Source: Phytophthora quininea
Lineage: Eukaryota > Oomycota > Peronosporomycetes > Peronosporales > Peronosporaceae
Assembly (NCBI GenBank): GCA_011947345.1
Contig: JAAVTG010000614.1
Span: forward strand, 62,001 to 126,000
Length of the DNA: 64,000 nt
Direction of reading: 5' to 3'
Below are positions 1 through 10,713 of this stretch, in pieces. The notes below the pieces were generated by a model. The model had not been told where the DNA came from. It was given only the letters and a program-made list of their open reading frames with translations, and ran no database searches. The position numbers and the translations under genes are program-made. The number at the start of each line of letters is the position of its first letter. Positions within the stretch are counted from its first letter, which is position 1.

Positions 1-479
1 AGCTCCGACTGCGCAGTTGGTACGCGACTCCGGCGCTGTACAAACGTGAGCGGCTGGTACCGTCCGATCGGTTGCCCCGCGTTTTTCTGGCTCCTGTCCC
101 CACGCTTCGGCCCTGCACCCACCGATGTCCTCCGTGTCATGCTCTGCAGCGGCAATGGGGTATGTGGCCAGCTCCGCGTCTTGAGCTGCTATCAGACGGA
201 GCACAGAGTTCAGACCAAGGCATCTAGAAGTAGCGACGAGGCATACCCGTTGTGGTTGTCTTTGCGCCACAGTAGCTGAGAGAGGAACACCACCTCACGA
301 CGGACCGCCATGACGCTCTTCCTCTTGCTTCTCGCTCACGCGCGACGCTGCAGAATGCGGAATGAGCAGCAAGAGTGAATGTTCAACTCAACTTCAACTC
401 TTTGGCCAATCAGCTCCAATATCTCAATAGTAGAACTGTTCTTTTAAGGAGAGAAAGATCAATGGTGCATCTCTTCCGA
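1..479. other. No recognisable gene
   Basis: Short ORFs only, with no domain or motif I recognise. The plus-strand frame that becomes the kinase-associated N-terminal region (next entry) may begin near 375, but no convincing ATG with upstream signal is visible. Confidence 0.4.
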
Positions 480-2090
480 ACTCGCCCCCGATCTCGTTAC
501 CACTCGGTCGCCATGGCGATGCGCAACACGATGCAGAAGTTCTGGATGGACTCCAAGATGCCGGAGGACAACCGCTGGCACTCCAAGCACTAGGGGCAGC
601 TTGTAGCATCCGACCGGTTGGCTGACCACTTCGTGGAGCAGCTTCGAGCTGTTGGACACGTGGAGCGCTTCAAAGACACGGGCAACGGAGAGAGCGAGTT
701 AGCCATCATGGTGCGCTTCGCTCGCATCATGAAGGAGCCCATGGAGTCGTACGAAGGCCAGCAGAACTTGCTGCTGAAGCTGGCGGACACGGGCCGCGTT
801 GCCGCGCTGCTGCACCGATCCATCGACAGTGCGTTGGACGCGCAGGGTACCCTGGAACGAGAGACGCACCACCTCTATCACAATGAGCTGCTGAGGGAGT
901 GGAGGGAGCGTCTCAAGACGTTTGAGGATCTCGTCAAGGACGATAAGCAGCTCATGCAGATGAAGACCAGCAGCTGGAGATCGTGACACTGCTACGCTAC
1001 TGTATTCACAAGTACTACGACGGCATCACTCCGTTTGCTGGCGACAGTGAATAATACCGTGACAAGTTGATGCAGTGCGAGCTGGATACGATTTCGATGG
1101 TGTACGACGTCGTTGTCAGCAAGGCCAACATTGTGGCAGCCAACATTCCAGAGTGGTTTGCACCTCGGAGCACGAGTGGGCGTGGATGAACAAGGACAAG
1201 CTGGAGGACAATAAAGCTGCGTGGAGTGGCAGCATGCACCACGGTGAAGAGGTTTGTGTGCGGACGGCTGCTATATGGACACAGCTAAACCACCCCCACT
1301 TACGCAAGTTTTACGGTGCTTCGCATGTTGGCAAGCCTTTTATTGTTCACGAAACATGCTACCCACCGACCTACGAGAATGAAATGTGGCGGTATTTGGG
1401 GAATTGTGCACTTGGTCTCCAGTACGTGCATGATCGTGGGCTGGTGTATCACAACGTGCTACCAGTGACGTTCCGCTGCAGTTATGCCGAGCGGTATGGA
1501 GTGGTTGATGGCCTGGGGTTGGTACCACAATCAAAGGTGGATTGGGTGGAGAAAATCAAAAACCAAACCAAAGAGACGCTCGAAAGTTACGACATGCTCA
1601 AGTTTGGCATTGCCATCTTTTCCTTCTGGCTGGGGCGCGGAACGCGCATTTACGATCAAATGTTCGAGACAAAACATTTGACAACTGGGACAAGAAAACA
1701 ACAGAGCGTCTTCCTGAAAAGAAACCTAAATTCATCGAGGAAGGCGAATGGGAAGTCCTGGTGGGTTTGTGTGATGAGAACCCTGCGAATCGCCCCAAAC
1801 TGGAAGCTGCAGCTATCAAAATGTATGCCTTGGTAGCGGACGACGACGCGTCTGGAACGAACGCGCCGAGCGTCGATAAAGCAAACTTTTGTCACCAAAG
1901 TTCTGCTCAATCTGTGGAGGAGTTGCTTGAGGAAACTATGATAGCATGTGAAGACGCAGAATCGAGCAGCTCTATGGGTGCCCAGTTCTGTCGCGCCTGC
2001 GAACGCCTAAATGACTTGTTTAAACAGCTGAAAAACGCGGGTCAACCTGTCAGGCATCGGACAATATCCATTGTGTATGGATTGTTGCCG
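480..2090 (+). pseudogene. Broken TKL-type kinase-like gene, N-terminal half (pseudokinase)
   Basis: Plus-strand pieces in different frames read as one degraded protein. A helical region (about 540-986) contains an in-frame TAG near 591. A kinase-like block (about 1190-1850) follows, with a recognisable N-lobe segment (TQLNHPHLRKFYGAS), a C-lobe helix (GLQYVHDRGLVYHN) and a C-terminal segment (LVGLCDENPANRPKL) that sits in another frame after about 1670. No glycine loop or ATP-binding lysine is visible, and the catalytic-loop HRD is replaced by VYHNV, so this domain could not be a normal kinase even if the frames were repaired. The final stretch (FCRACERLNDLF) resembles the spacer before a second kinase domain, which appears at 3.1-4.3 kb after an inserted hAT remnant. 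I infer one tandem-kinase gene. The TKL family call rests on recalled oomycete kinases, not an alignment. Confidence 0.6.
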
Positions 2091-2252
2091 AGACGATCGA
2101 CACAATCAATATTGGAACAATGTCAATTTCTTGGGAAAACAATTGCAATGCATCGATCAAATTGTGTATCTTCTCGTTGAAGTGTCTGTGCGGTCTTGCT
2201 CGACGAGTTGGCAGAGGCATAAATAACGTCTGCGGTCTCGAGGTACGAGGAA

Positions 2253-2925
2253 GTGGGAGAGCACGAGCGAGGTTTTTTGCTAGACGACGGCGCGCTCCAG
2301 CTCTCACTTTTTAACCCCACGACAGCCCCGCATCGAACCCCTCCGCTAACCACGTTACTATCGCAGCAGCCTCGTTCGTCTCGAATCACTCGCGCAAGCC
2401 TATTCCACCAACGATGTCGATCAGCTGGGCGTTTGCTCCCCAAGCCTCCAGAAGAAACTAGCACTATCCATCGGCTTTTGCGCTCCGCAGAAGAGGAATC
2501 GATTAATTTTGGTAGCGCTTGTGTCTCCACAGAGCGCAGCACCAAGCGCAAACACAGAAAATCTAAATCGACCCGCCCAGGCACTTCAAAGAAGAAGCGC
2601 ACCAAAGCCTCTAGTGTTCGTTCACCAAGGTCTGCAAGTCCGAGTGGTGTACGGCGAAACGAGGCAGACGTCGCACCTACCATCAGACGCCGCAGATCAC
2701 CTGGGGAAGTCAAAGCGTCTATCGAAGAGAGATCCAAGTCCAGAGAGGAAGACCACTCGAAGTACATCGATTTGCCTTGGCTTCCTGCTACCTCCGTCGA
2801 GTTGGAACGACTGTTCTCGGCAGTGAAGTGCATGCTTGGAGGATAAAATATGCGGAAGCGAATGAGTGCGAAGACGCTCGAGTCAATCCTCTCCTTGAGG
2901 ATTAAGTAGGCAGAGAGGGTAGCAT
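2253..2925 (+). mobile_element. hAT transposase C-terminal remnant
   Basis: The ORF ends with LPATSVELERLFSAVKC, which is the hATC dimerisation signature (TSxxxERLFS). After a stop at 2844-2846, another frame continues with MSAKTLESILSLRIK, the usual helix that follows that motif. The upstream part (2253-2750) is basic and serine-rich (KRKHRKSKSTR, RRRRSPGE) and not recognisable. Only the very end of a transposase is present, so the element is dead. Similar CACAATCAATATTG motifs occur at about 2099 and 3021 and may mark the edges of the insertion. It lies between the two halves of a kinase-like gene, which suggests it disrupted that gene. Confidence 0.6.
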
Positions 2926-3109
2926 GAGAAAATAGCGAAGTAGAGGCTGAAGAGTACGATTAGCTATGAGTAGAAGTTGCTAGTTGCCCTCACGATTCTG
3001 ACAATATTGGACGAGGTCGCCACAATCAATATTGTGGAGAACAATTTTGCAATGTAACAATGCCAATGCTTTTTCCCGATCCCTGTCAACCTGTCCCGCG
3101 CGTATATTG

Positions 3110-4338
3110 GCTGAAGATTTCACCTTGCTGTTGTTTAATCTCCTGAAACCTGAAAGCAGCTGAATCTGAAGGCGATCCTCTTGGCACTACCAGTACTGCT
3201 GCCCAATTTGCTGCAATCTCAGTAGCAGGAAAAGGGTTTCACTTCCACCACCGAATCGACCAGCTTCTACGGGACTGGCCGCAACTGGCAAGTTCTGATG
3301 GAGTTCATTTGTGGCAGCCCACGTGGGAACAAGCACAGTCGAAGCAGGAGGAGAAGTTCATCAAGAATCTGGAGAACCCAGCCCGTTTTCTTGATGAAAG
3401 CACTCCTGAGGACGTCGCAATGCTTCGCTTCGAGGCGCAAAATCGTTTTGGTGCATATCCGCCGGATGCTGTCGATGCGATGTATGTTGTGCTGGCAGAA
3501 GCTGGCCGCCGCGGCATGAAAAGCGAGGAATTGACTCCAAAATGGTTTATCCAGGCTATCAAGTGGAGCTGGGGAAGGCGATTGGACATGGTGGCTTTGA
3601 CTCAGTGAGCGAAGGCAAATGGCTTGGCACGAATGTCGTTGTGAGGCAATTGAAGTTTGTCACCGAGGAGGGAGAGCGTCAACGATTTCGAGAAGAAGCC
3701 GATTTGTGGTTTACCTTGAACCACTCCAACCTGATCAAACTCTACGGCGCATGCTATGAAGGTGTCCAGCCTTTCTTCGTGTGTGAGCGTGCGACTCGGA
3801 AGACCTTGGCAGAGTATTTACAGCCCGACAATGGACGAAGACGTGAGCTATGGTTCCGTCTACTGCAAGCAGCTCTTGGTCTAGAGCATCTTCACCAGCA
3901 CAATATCGTCCATGGAGATCTTAAGAATGACAACATTCTTATTTGTGACGGAGGTGGAGCGAAAAATGCTGACTTTGGACTGAGTATCCTGGGCACCGAT
4001 GTTGCAGCCGATAAGGCCACGGAGGCGGTGCAGTGAAAGGCCCCGAGTGTTAAATGAAGACTAGTCCTCCCACCTTTGCATTCGACATTTACGCGTTTGG
4101 GATGTGCACCATCCATTCCGTGACCGGGAGACCCCCATGGAAGATTTTAGCTGATGACGCTGTAAAGCGCTTGGTGCTGGTAGAAAAGAAGCTCCCTGAT
4201 TGCCCGGCCGACTTCCGAAGTCATGAGTGGGATCTGATTGAGCGCATGTGTCGCTGGGATCCTCAAGAGCGTATCGGCATCGGCGCCGTGATCAAGATCC
4301 TGGAGGATATTGGCATCAAAAACCTGATGAATCGCTAG
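3110..4338 (+). pseudogene. TKL-type protein kinase domain, inactivated
   Basis: This is a recognisable kinase in three frames. A spacer (about 3230-3540, GFHFHHRIDQLL then EKFIKNLENPARFLDE) precedes the glycine loop GKAIGHGGFDSV (about 3565). Next come VVVRQLKF, where the usual ATP lysine of VAIK appears as Arg, the catalytic loop HGDLKNDN (about 3910), the DFG motif (NADFGLS, about 3970), and then a nonsense TGA where the family has Trp before KAPE. One base is also missing in the PE-C segment just after it, near 4048. The C-lobe continues in frame from 4054 (FAFDIYAFGMC, GRPPW) to the stop at 4336-4338. The nonsense codon plus the adjacent frame change make this a pseudogene. It is probably the second kinase domain of the gene that starts near 0.5 kb. 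Confidence 0.75.
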
Positions 4339-4423
4339 GGGCAAATGTAAAGCATGTCCGGTTACTCAGGGGCCCCGAGTCAAGGCTCCAACATGCGTGT
4401 TCATTTCGTAATGGAAAAAATTG

Positions 4424-7044
4424 CTATGCGTACGCGACGTGGTTTAATGCTCCAGAATACATTTGCACGTATCTGCTACCGCCAGCTCCACCAGTAGGGC
4501 CATACATATTCGAGGAAGAATTTCCATAAGCATAAGCTGCTCGTCCACCTCCTCGGCAGGCAGACGAGGTGGAATCTGCGTAGCTTGGAGGTGTATTCCC
4601 GCCACCTCCATACGAGGACGACGACGCCATCGATGATCTTGAAGACACGTGGCTACGTGTCCCTCCTTGAGCAGCAGGTCTTCCAGCCGCAGCTGCACGC
4701 GGGCTGCGAACCCACTCCTGTTTCACCTCGCGGGACTTGGCATGAAACTGCAGTGGGTAATATTTCTTGTCTCTAAAAAGACGCCAAACAGCGTAGTTAT
4801 CTTCGACTGTCGGATTGTCTGAGCGGCAGCGCTCGGAGTCCTCTTTCGTCTCGAAGAAGCTCAGTTGCGCACCTTGCAACACAAAGTACCGCTGCTGCCC
4901 ACGGGCTGACCCACCGCCTCCAGGAGTCATGTGCTGTTTAATAAGATAGCCGAACAGGACCTGAGCAAAAGCCGAAGAAGCAAACTCGGTGGTGCGATAT
5001 CGACCCTTCTGGGCAGTGTCAGCTAGACGCTTCATCGTCGCATTGTGGTTCAGAATATACCCCAGATCGTTGGTTTTGAACTCTAAAGCGAAAACCAGCC
5101 AGCTCAGAAGCGCAACGCTGCTCCGCTTCTTTCACGCCTAACTCGCACTTCTGTTGCTGTTGAACAGAGAGTTCCTGGATGGCACCGGCCTGGCCTTGTG
5201 CCACCGCCACCTTCACGCTGAGTTCATTCATTTGTTTCTCGAGGCCGCAGACTTCCGTCATGTGCGCAGCGTTCGTGCTTTCTGTGCGTTGGATAACCTG
5301 AGCGATAACACGCTGACTAACAAACTCGCAATAGGCAGAATCGGCTGACAGGCCCACCGCGCGATGCAAGTACTCGGCATACTGTGCGCCAAGGTCATCT
5401 TGCAGGAACGTTTGGGTTTCCCGATAGAGTTCCATCGCTGACTTTAGACGATTCTGCTCCGGGTGGGCCAAATATTCCGTCCCAGGGCGGTTCAATACGT
5501 CCAACACGTGCCGGCAGTACGCCATTGATGCCCCCGCCGTTCTGCTGTCTGTATGAGCCAAACTCTGCCAAACTAGCAGAGCGAAAGAGAACGATATAGT
5601 CGTCACCCCCGCCAGCGCTAGTATCAGCGCCCATATCACCGTCTACGACTTCATGCAGCTTCTTCTTGGCCAAATGTTTGCACAAGCGATGCACATTATT
5701 AAGTCGGTCTTCAGCACAAGGTAAGCGTGTGCGTTCCACGCTGCGTGCAGCATCCTCCACAGCCGCATTGGCGTCTTTTTCCATGATCTCAATCATTTCG
5801 CTCTCTGGCGCCGTCGGATCCTCATCCTCGTCCTCAACGCCGTTAGAGGCCAGCTCTGGGCGAACCGCCATGCTTCGGAGGTTTCCGTTCTCATCAAACA
5901 TGGCGCTGTCGCCTTGTCCGTTGTTAACACTTCAAGTTCCCCTGCAGCGTTCTCATCTGTGGCGTCAAAACTTGCGTCTGCTTCGTTAGGCGACACGCAA
6001 CTGCGGACGCGTGCGCGCAGCTCCGACTTGTATCGCTCGACAGCGTCCTCTAGGGCATCGTTGCATTGCGCCTGGACGACGCGACTCCACGCACTCGAGA
6101 TCACCGGCGCTTTGCCGCTGTTCAGAGCTTCCACATATGATCCCGCCAAATTAACAAACGTTGAGCGGCTTGCCGAACATGCTCTTGGGTTTGGCCTTGC
6201 CGAACAGTCTCTTTCGCAGGCCCTCAAAAATGGACCGGAATTCTTCTCTCAAGTCCTCGTAAGGCACCTGCGGCAGATTCCGCAGCTTCTGCTCGTCATT
6301 CACCAGTCGTACAAGAGTGACACAGTCTCGTTGTCTGAAAAAGTCGCTCAGCAGTGCTCGGATCTGGTCCTTCTCCACAGCGTCATCGCTGTATCCTCCA
6401 GTGGGCGGCAGCGCGTTCTCCAGATACTGCTTAGCTGAGATCGGCTTGCCGTTGTCCAGTAGCTGCAGCGTAAAGTCCCTAACCACCCACATGAAGCTGG
6501 GGAAGAACTCGTGCAACCTCTCGCCATTGCCAGCGTCTTTGGCGCTGGACGACGTTTGGATGTGCTTGGACAGGTTTACCACCAGCGACAGATCTTCAAT
6601 AGCGTTGCCATCCATAACTCCTCGACTGTTTTACACAAAATTGGAGGCCAAGAGCAGCGCCAGCGCGAAAATCCGAGTGTCGTGGGTCTGCTCTCTGTCG
6701 ACGCTGCCCGGAATGGCACGCTGGTGTCACCGTCGAGGGGATGGGTGTCCCCACATCCAGATGCTCTTGGTGCAGGCATTGACGGTGCCGCCCACTGCGA
6801 AGCCCGCATCTTGTTGCTCGACCGCGTCCCTCGACGCAGTGACGGCCTTGACCAGAAGATTCAGCAGGAAGCTCTTACCCGTGCGGTAGAGCCCGGCCAC
6901 CGCCACCACCACGAGCCTGCCCTTGACCTTCTCCAGCACCGCGCAGGCCTGCGGGTTCACGCGGAAGCCGCCGTCGTCGTCCACCAGCACGAAGGGCAGC
7001 GGCTTGACCTCGCCCATTCCTGCCCGATTGTAAAAAGGCCTCAT
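4424..7044 (-). pseudogene. Guanylate-binding-protein (GBP/dynamin-like) GTPase with C-terminal PH domain, broken
   Basis: Read on the minus strand from about 7017. The GBP G-domain starts with VKPLPFVLVDDDGGF and the P-loop GLYRTGKSFLLN (about 6870). SIWMWGH (about 6750) matches the switch region that follows in GBPs. A second segment, NLSKHI then SFMWVVRDFTLQL (about 6480-6560), includes the RD guanine-specificity motif. Helical GBP segments follow at 6.2-5.0 kb in shifting frames. The last block (5035-4424) holds a PH domain (LFGYLIKQ, RYFVLQGAQLSFFE, PLQFHAKSREVKQEW) and a Gly/Ser/Tyr-rich tail ending near 4424. Frame changes occur near 6750, 6190, 5850, 5600 and 5035, and a TAA replaces a Tyr codon near 6635. 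GBP-like GTPases act on membranes. The fusion to a PH lipid-binding domain is visible here, but its function is unknown to me. Confidence 0.75.
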
Positions 7045-7560
7045 GATATTCGTAAAAAATCAAGTACTTAATAATATTTTCAAGTATATGTAGTATCCGC
7101 GACCTACCGGTTTTCATCCCGACGGATTCGCAGTTCGAAGAAGAAGCGCGTGTAAGGCTTAATATTTGCTTTGGCATTGCTGGTAGTTCGTAGCCGTGCT
7201 TGATATTGTTGAACGACATCATCTTCGTCAGTTCCAGCGCCAGCGCAATTAGTTTGTCGTCGTCAATGCAGCCGCAGACGCGCACCAGCAGCCGGCCAAT
7301 TCATCAGCACAGCGGCGCTACGTTTGTTCGGGTGCGATCTGCGTTGCGACGCCACTGGTCGTTGATTTTGCCGTACGCCATGGCCTTCACATTCATGTCG
7401 GTCGCGGTACTTGTCAGCATGGGAGATGTTCCACGAGGCCTCGATGCCATGCACATTGTGCACAAATCCGTGGCGAAGCTGTGGTCTTGGGCCTTGTGCT
7501 TCACCACGAGTTCTTTCACGTCGTCAGCAATCAGCTAACAATTTCCCATCGTATCTGCTC
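7045..7560. other. Unassigned region with minus-strand ORF fragments
   Basis: Two minus-strand frames (about 7519-7304 and 7285-7100) read smoothly into each other (DHSFATDLCTMC..., DDDKLIALALELTK...), suggesting a degraded coding segment. I do not recognise the family. The 7050-7120 stretch is AT-rich. Confidence 0.3.
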
Positions 7561-7707
7561 TTTTGAAGAGTTGAGCATCATCTCAAGGTGACGCGTAATA
7601 TGATACTGTTGGCGTGGGATAAACCAAGCCAATGCCCCAGTTTGCAACACCGCTTCAAGCCAGCAGGACTACAAAGACCGACGGGTATCGTCTTGGAGCT
7701 TTCAGTC

Positions 7708-8067
7708 ATGCGGCTGGATCACCTTCTAACGGCGTTCCTCTATTTCGTCGGCTTCATTTCTACGCTTTTGACGGTGGAAGCTCGTGCTGACGTCGCAACG
7801 CTTCATTCCTTCAGTGGTGGTCGCAATCTTCGATCTGGAAACAGCTCCGACGAGAGAATCAACTACCCGATTTTGTCGTCGATTGCAGCAAAACTGAGAG
7901 AGAAAAGAAAGCTGCGATGTGGAAGCAGACCGACAAATGGAAAGTTCGGCACTCCCGCCCACTCCTGCGCAAGCCCGAACAAAGTTAAAACTGGGGAACA
8001 AGTACGGAGCGAAACTCACTACCGCCAAGAACTACAAGTTTTACCGCTCATTTTTGGCCAAATTTGA
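7708..8067 (+). CDS. Candidate RXLR-type secreted effector ORF, possibly truncated
   Basis: An ORF opens upstream at 7588, but the ATG at 7708 starts a typical signal peptide: MRLDH, then a hydrophobic core to about residue 22 and a VEA-type cleavage region near residue 25. Residues 39-42 are RNLR, and DER follows at 48-50, the spacing expected for the oomycete RXLR and dEER translocation motifs. The remaining 70 residues (120 aa in total) show no recognised effector fold. The frame ends at 8065-8067, while another frame (7919-8581) is open across the same DNA, so the C-terminal domain may have been lost by a frame change. RXLR proteins of Phytophthora act inside host plant cells. That role is inferred from motifs only, and chance occurrence of RxLR is possible, so expression or a homologue would be needed. 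Confidence 0.55.
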   Translation: MRLDHLLTAFLYFVGFISTLLTVEARADVATLHSFSGGRNLRSGNSSDERINYPILSSIAAKLREKRKLRCGSRPTNGKFGTPAHSCASPNKVKTGEQVRSETHYRQELQVLPLIFGQI

Positions 8068-8648
8068 AAGCTATCTGGACAAGTATTTGCAGCAAAATCT
8101 ACCAATTCTCAACATGTGGGAGTTACGTAGACTTCAGGGCTTTCATACTGCTCATGAATTGGAGGGGTCCAAGATCTTCATCAAGTATGTCAATATGGTC
8201 GACGATAAGGCGATCAGATACTTGCTAAAGAACTGCACGAGAAGTTGGAGCTTCTGCAGCAGTCCAAGACCCGACAGTTCTCGTGGAGTGGACCACGGAA
8301 GTTTACCACAAGCTGAACGACCCGATCCTCAACAAAATGCATGCAATGCGGCAAGCAACGCAGCGACGAACGAGCTGAAGCGTGCCCAGTACAGCGACAA
8401 TTTGTCAAGAGAACGTGGAAAAGGTAACGCGCCTGTCACGCAGAGTTTCACGTCCAGGATATTTACAGGACCGCTTCCGCTCCGTACGGCACTACGGCTA
8501 CTTCAACAAGATGATGAACAGCGCAGAAAGCGCCGAAGGGGCCAAAACACACGCGTCGCACGTGAAGCTGGACCACTGTAGCATCGAGACGGACGAAGTC
8601 CTCCGCGAAGACATGCATTCAATTATCTTGAGCCATACTGTAGACTAA
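7919..8648 (+). pseudogene. Unrecognised coding remnant overlapping the RXLR-like ORF
   Basis: A 220-aa frame (7919-8581) and a second frame (8382-8648) read as continuous helix-rich protein (KNYKFYRSFLAKFESYLDKYLQQN, then FNKMMNSAESAEGAK). No family is recognised. It overlaps the 3' end of the RXLR-like ORF in another frame. It could be the original C-terminal domain of that protein after a frame change, or an independent relic. Confidence 0.3.
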
Positions 8649-8828
8649 TATCACTACAAGATGAGAGCCTTGCCATCTACAATTTGTTCATTTGCTTGAG
8701 CTTCATATCCTTCCGCCAAGCACAAGTTGGGTCTCCGCTTACTACCATGGGACGACACTAAGCACTTCTTCCCCTCGTTTGCTGACAGACGAACGGTATC
8801 ACAAACGTTTTAATCCGTCGGTGCAAAG

Positions 8829-8845
8829 GCTCATTCGCGAATCTC
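8829..8845 (+). promoter_or_regulatory. Oomycete-type initiator / flanking promoter region upstream of the PME relic
   Basis: GCTCATTCGCGAATCTC matches the oomycete core promoter pattern (initiator TCAYTYY followed by an A/T-rich flanking element). It lies 37 nt upstream of the ATG at 8868, a usual spacing. It is the clearest such match I saw in the window. Confidence 0.55.
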
Positions 8846-8867
8846 CTCTTTACCACTAAAACCGATA

Positions 8868-9583
8868 ATGCGCATCTTCGCTCTTCCTCTCGTGGCTCTC
8901 GCCGCTCCTGTGTCGGGTGTTGTGGCCGCCGAGGACAGCACTCGCCTCGCATAATACGCCTCCCACCGGTGCCATCGTCGTCGACGGTTCGGGCGCGTAC
9001 CAAGGCAGTCTCAAGGCCGTGTGACCCTACTCAACCTCAACTCTACCGAGGAGCAGCGGATCTTCATCCAGCCGGGCGTGTACAACGAGCAGATGCACAT
9101 CGCTTCGATGGCCGGTCCGCTCGTGCTGCAGGGCTGCACGTGCGACTCGTCGGTGTACTCCGAGGACACGGTAACCATCGCGCAGGCCAAGGCCCGGAAG
9201 GACATCCCCGCCGGCGCTGCCATGACCAGTACCACCCGTTTCCACACAAGGTCAAGGTGTACAACCTCAACATCGCCAACACGGCCGGCAACGTCGATCA
9301 GGCGCTGGCCGTCAACGTCAACGGTACCGACTACGTCTTCAACGCCTGCAACTTTACCGGATACCAGGACGCCATGCTGGCCAACAAAGATCGCGAATTG
9401 CACGCCAAATCGTACATCGCCGCCGTCGATTTCGTTTCCGGTGAGTATGCCAAGGTGTGGTTCGAGTCGTGCGACCTGGACGTCCTCGGCCGTGGATACG
9501 TGACCGGTAGCGGTCGTGAGAAATTTCGTTTCTGGTGTGCATGCCAAGGTGTGGTTCGGAAATGCTGGAACAAGACAGATTAG
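8868..9583 (+). pseudogene. Pectin methylesterase (CE8), frameshifted and truncated
   Basis: The ATG at 8868 starts a clean signal peptide (MRIFALPLVALAAPVSG...AAED) that soon meets a stop. The mature enzyme then appears in two frames: RIFIQPGVYNEQ (9051-9100, the GxYxE region), then VKVYNLNIANTAGNVDQALAVN, GYQDAM (the Gln/Asp region of the active site, about 9358) and DFVSGEYAKVWFESC, where the family has DFIFG. The frame ends at 9581-9583, before the usual LGRPW motif, so about a third of the enzyme is missing. PMEs de-esterify plant pectin outside the cell. A short internal duplication (GCCAAGGTGTGGTTCG at about 9449 and 9543) precedes the end. It is inactive as it stands. Confidence 0.8.
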
Positions 9584-10165
9584 CAGAGTAAAGTCGAAAC
9601 GACGGAGCATTCTCGGTTGTTGTGCAGGCAACGGTGTACCATCCGACAAGGACTGCTACGGCTAATATTTGCGCACCAAGAGGTACTGCGGCTACCGAAA
9701 AGTGTTGTCAGATTCACCGGAAATGTCTTTGTGTCCGCCTCGATCCACGACCCAAAGTTGGCCGCCCATTTGGTGGAGTTGACAGCGTCAAGGGCGTGAT
9801 TTGCATAGCAAGAGGCTGCGGACTGCTGAGATCTCTAGCAGACCAAGGCAACGAAGTCAATTACTGTGATCAAACTATAAAAAAACGCTGAGATTTCATT
9901 GAATATACATGTAGATTATATGCAGCTACTAATTCGGAAATATGAGCTTATCAACCTCCGTGATCGACTTGTTTTTTTGTCCTGGTCTTGAATCCACTTC
10001 CTGCAACAGCAGTACGCTCGAGTGCTTGACGAATCTCTGGCGGTGCTGCTTCCAGGGCGCCCTGGTAATGAAATACAGCAAAGCATTCCACATGGAATCA
10101 TCGCTGTAGTGAAACAATTAATGCTCGAATGCAGTGGCAAATCATAAGGTAAAAGAAAACAGTGT
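9584..10165. other. No confident gene; one minus-strand fragment
   Basis: The 9929-10117 minus frame (ALLYFITRAPWKQHRQRF... LLLQEVDSRPG) reads as plausible protein but is only about 60 aa long and unassigned. The remainder is AT-rich with no recognisable feature. Confidence 0.3.
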
Positions 10166-10713
10166 TTATTCAGTTGACATAGAAGTAAACAATTCTTCTG
10201 CGACTCGGTGGATCTGACGGGTCTTTCTGAGTCGTTTTCGCAGTATTGCTTTTCGGCGCCGTAACTCCATTTGTTGGAGTTGCAGCTCAGATTCCAGGCG
10301 CTCTATCTGCAGTTCGATCAGCTCCATCTCATTTATGTCGATCTTGAGATGTTGGCTACACAGACTGAGCAGCATATCACACGTTGCCTGTAGTTGTCCG
10401 TACCGGTCATGGATCTCTTGTCCGGCGAAGCGAACCCTCTTCGGCTGCGCTATATCCTCCTCGTCGCGCTTGCGCTTCTGAAGAGGGATCGCTTCACCTC
10501 CCTTGCCCTTCCGCCCGGTAGCCTCGGCGTCGCCCCCATCCTTCGTGTTGGCTTCCCCACATCTGTCTTGTTGTCTTCCACCCCAGCAGCCTTGGCATCC
10601 TCCACCCCAGCATTAACTTCGTCCCTCCCGGTCTTTGTTGCCGCTGTCGACTCCTCCTCATTCGATTTGGCCCTCCCTTTCCCCTTGGTCTTCTCCTTAC
10701 GGGCTGCTGTCAT
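10166..10713 (-). CDS. Hypothetical basic, leucine-zipper-like protein, one frame change
   Basis: It starts at 10713 (MTAARKEKTKGKGRAK), is highly charged and nucleus-like in composition, and then changes frame near 10500. It continues as KRKRDEEDIAQPKRVRF and a long amphipathic helix (LIELQIERLESELQLQQM) with heptad leucines, then RRKAILRKRLRK, ending at 10166. No DNA-binding family is recognised beyond the basic/coiled-coil character. It may be a small accessory protein of a transposon or a host relic. Confidence 0.4.

Noticed and set aside
9011..9649. 212-aa minus-strand ORF
   Set aside because: Antisense to the pectin methylesterase motifs; the plus strand carries the recognisable protein.
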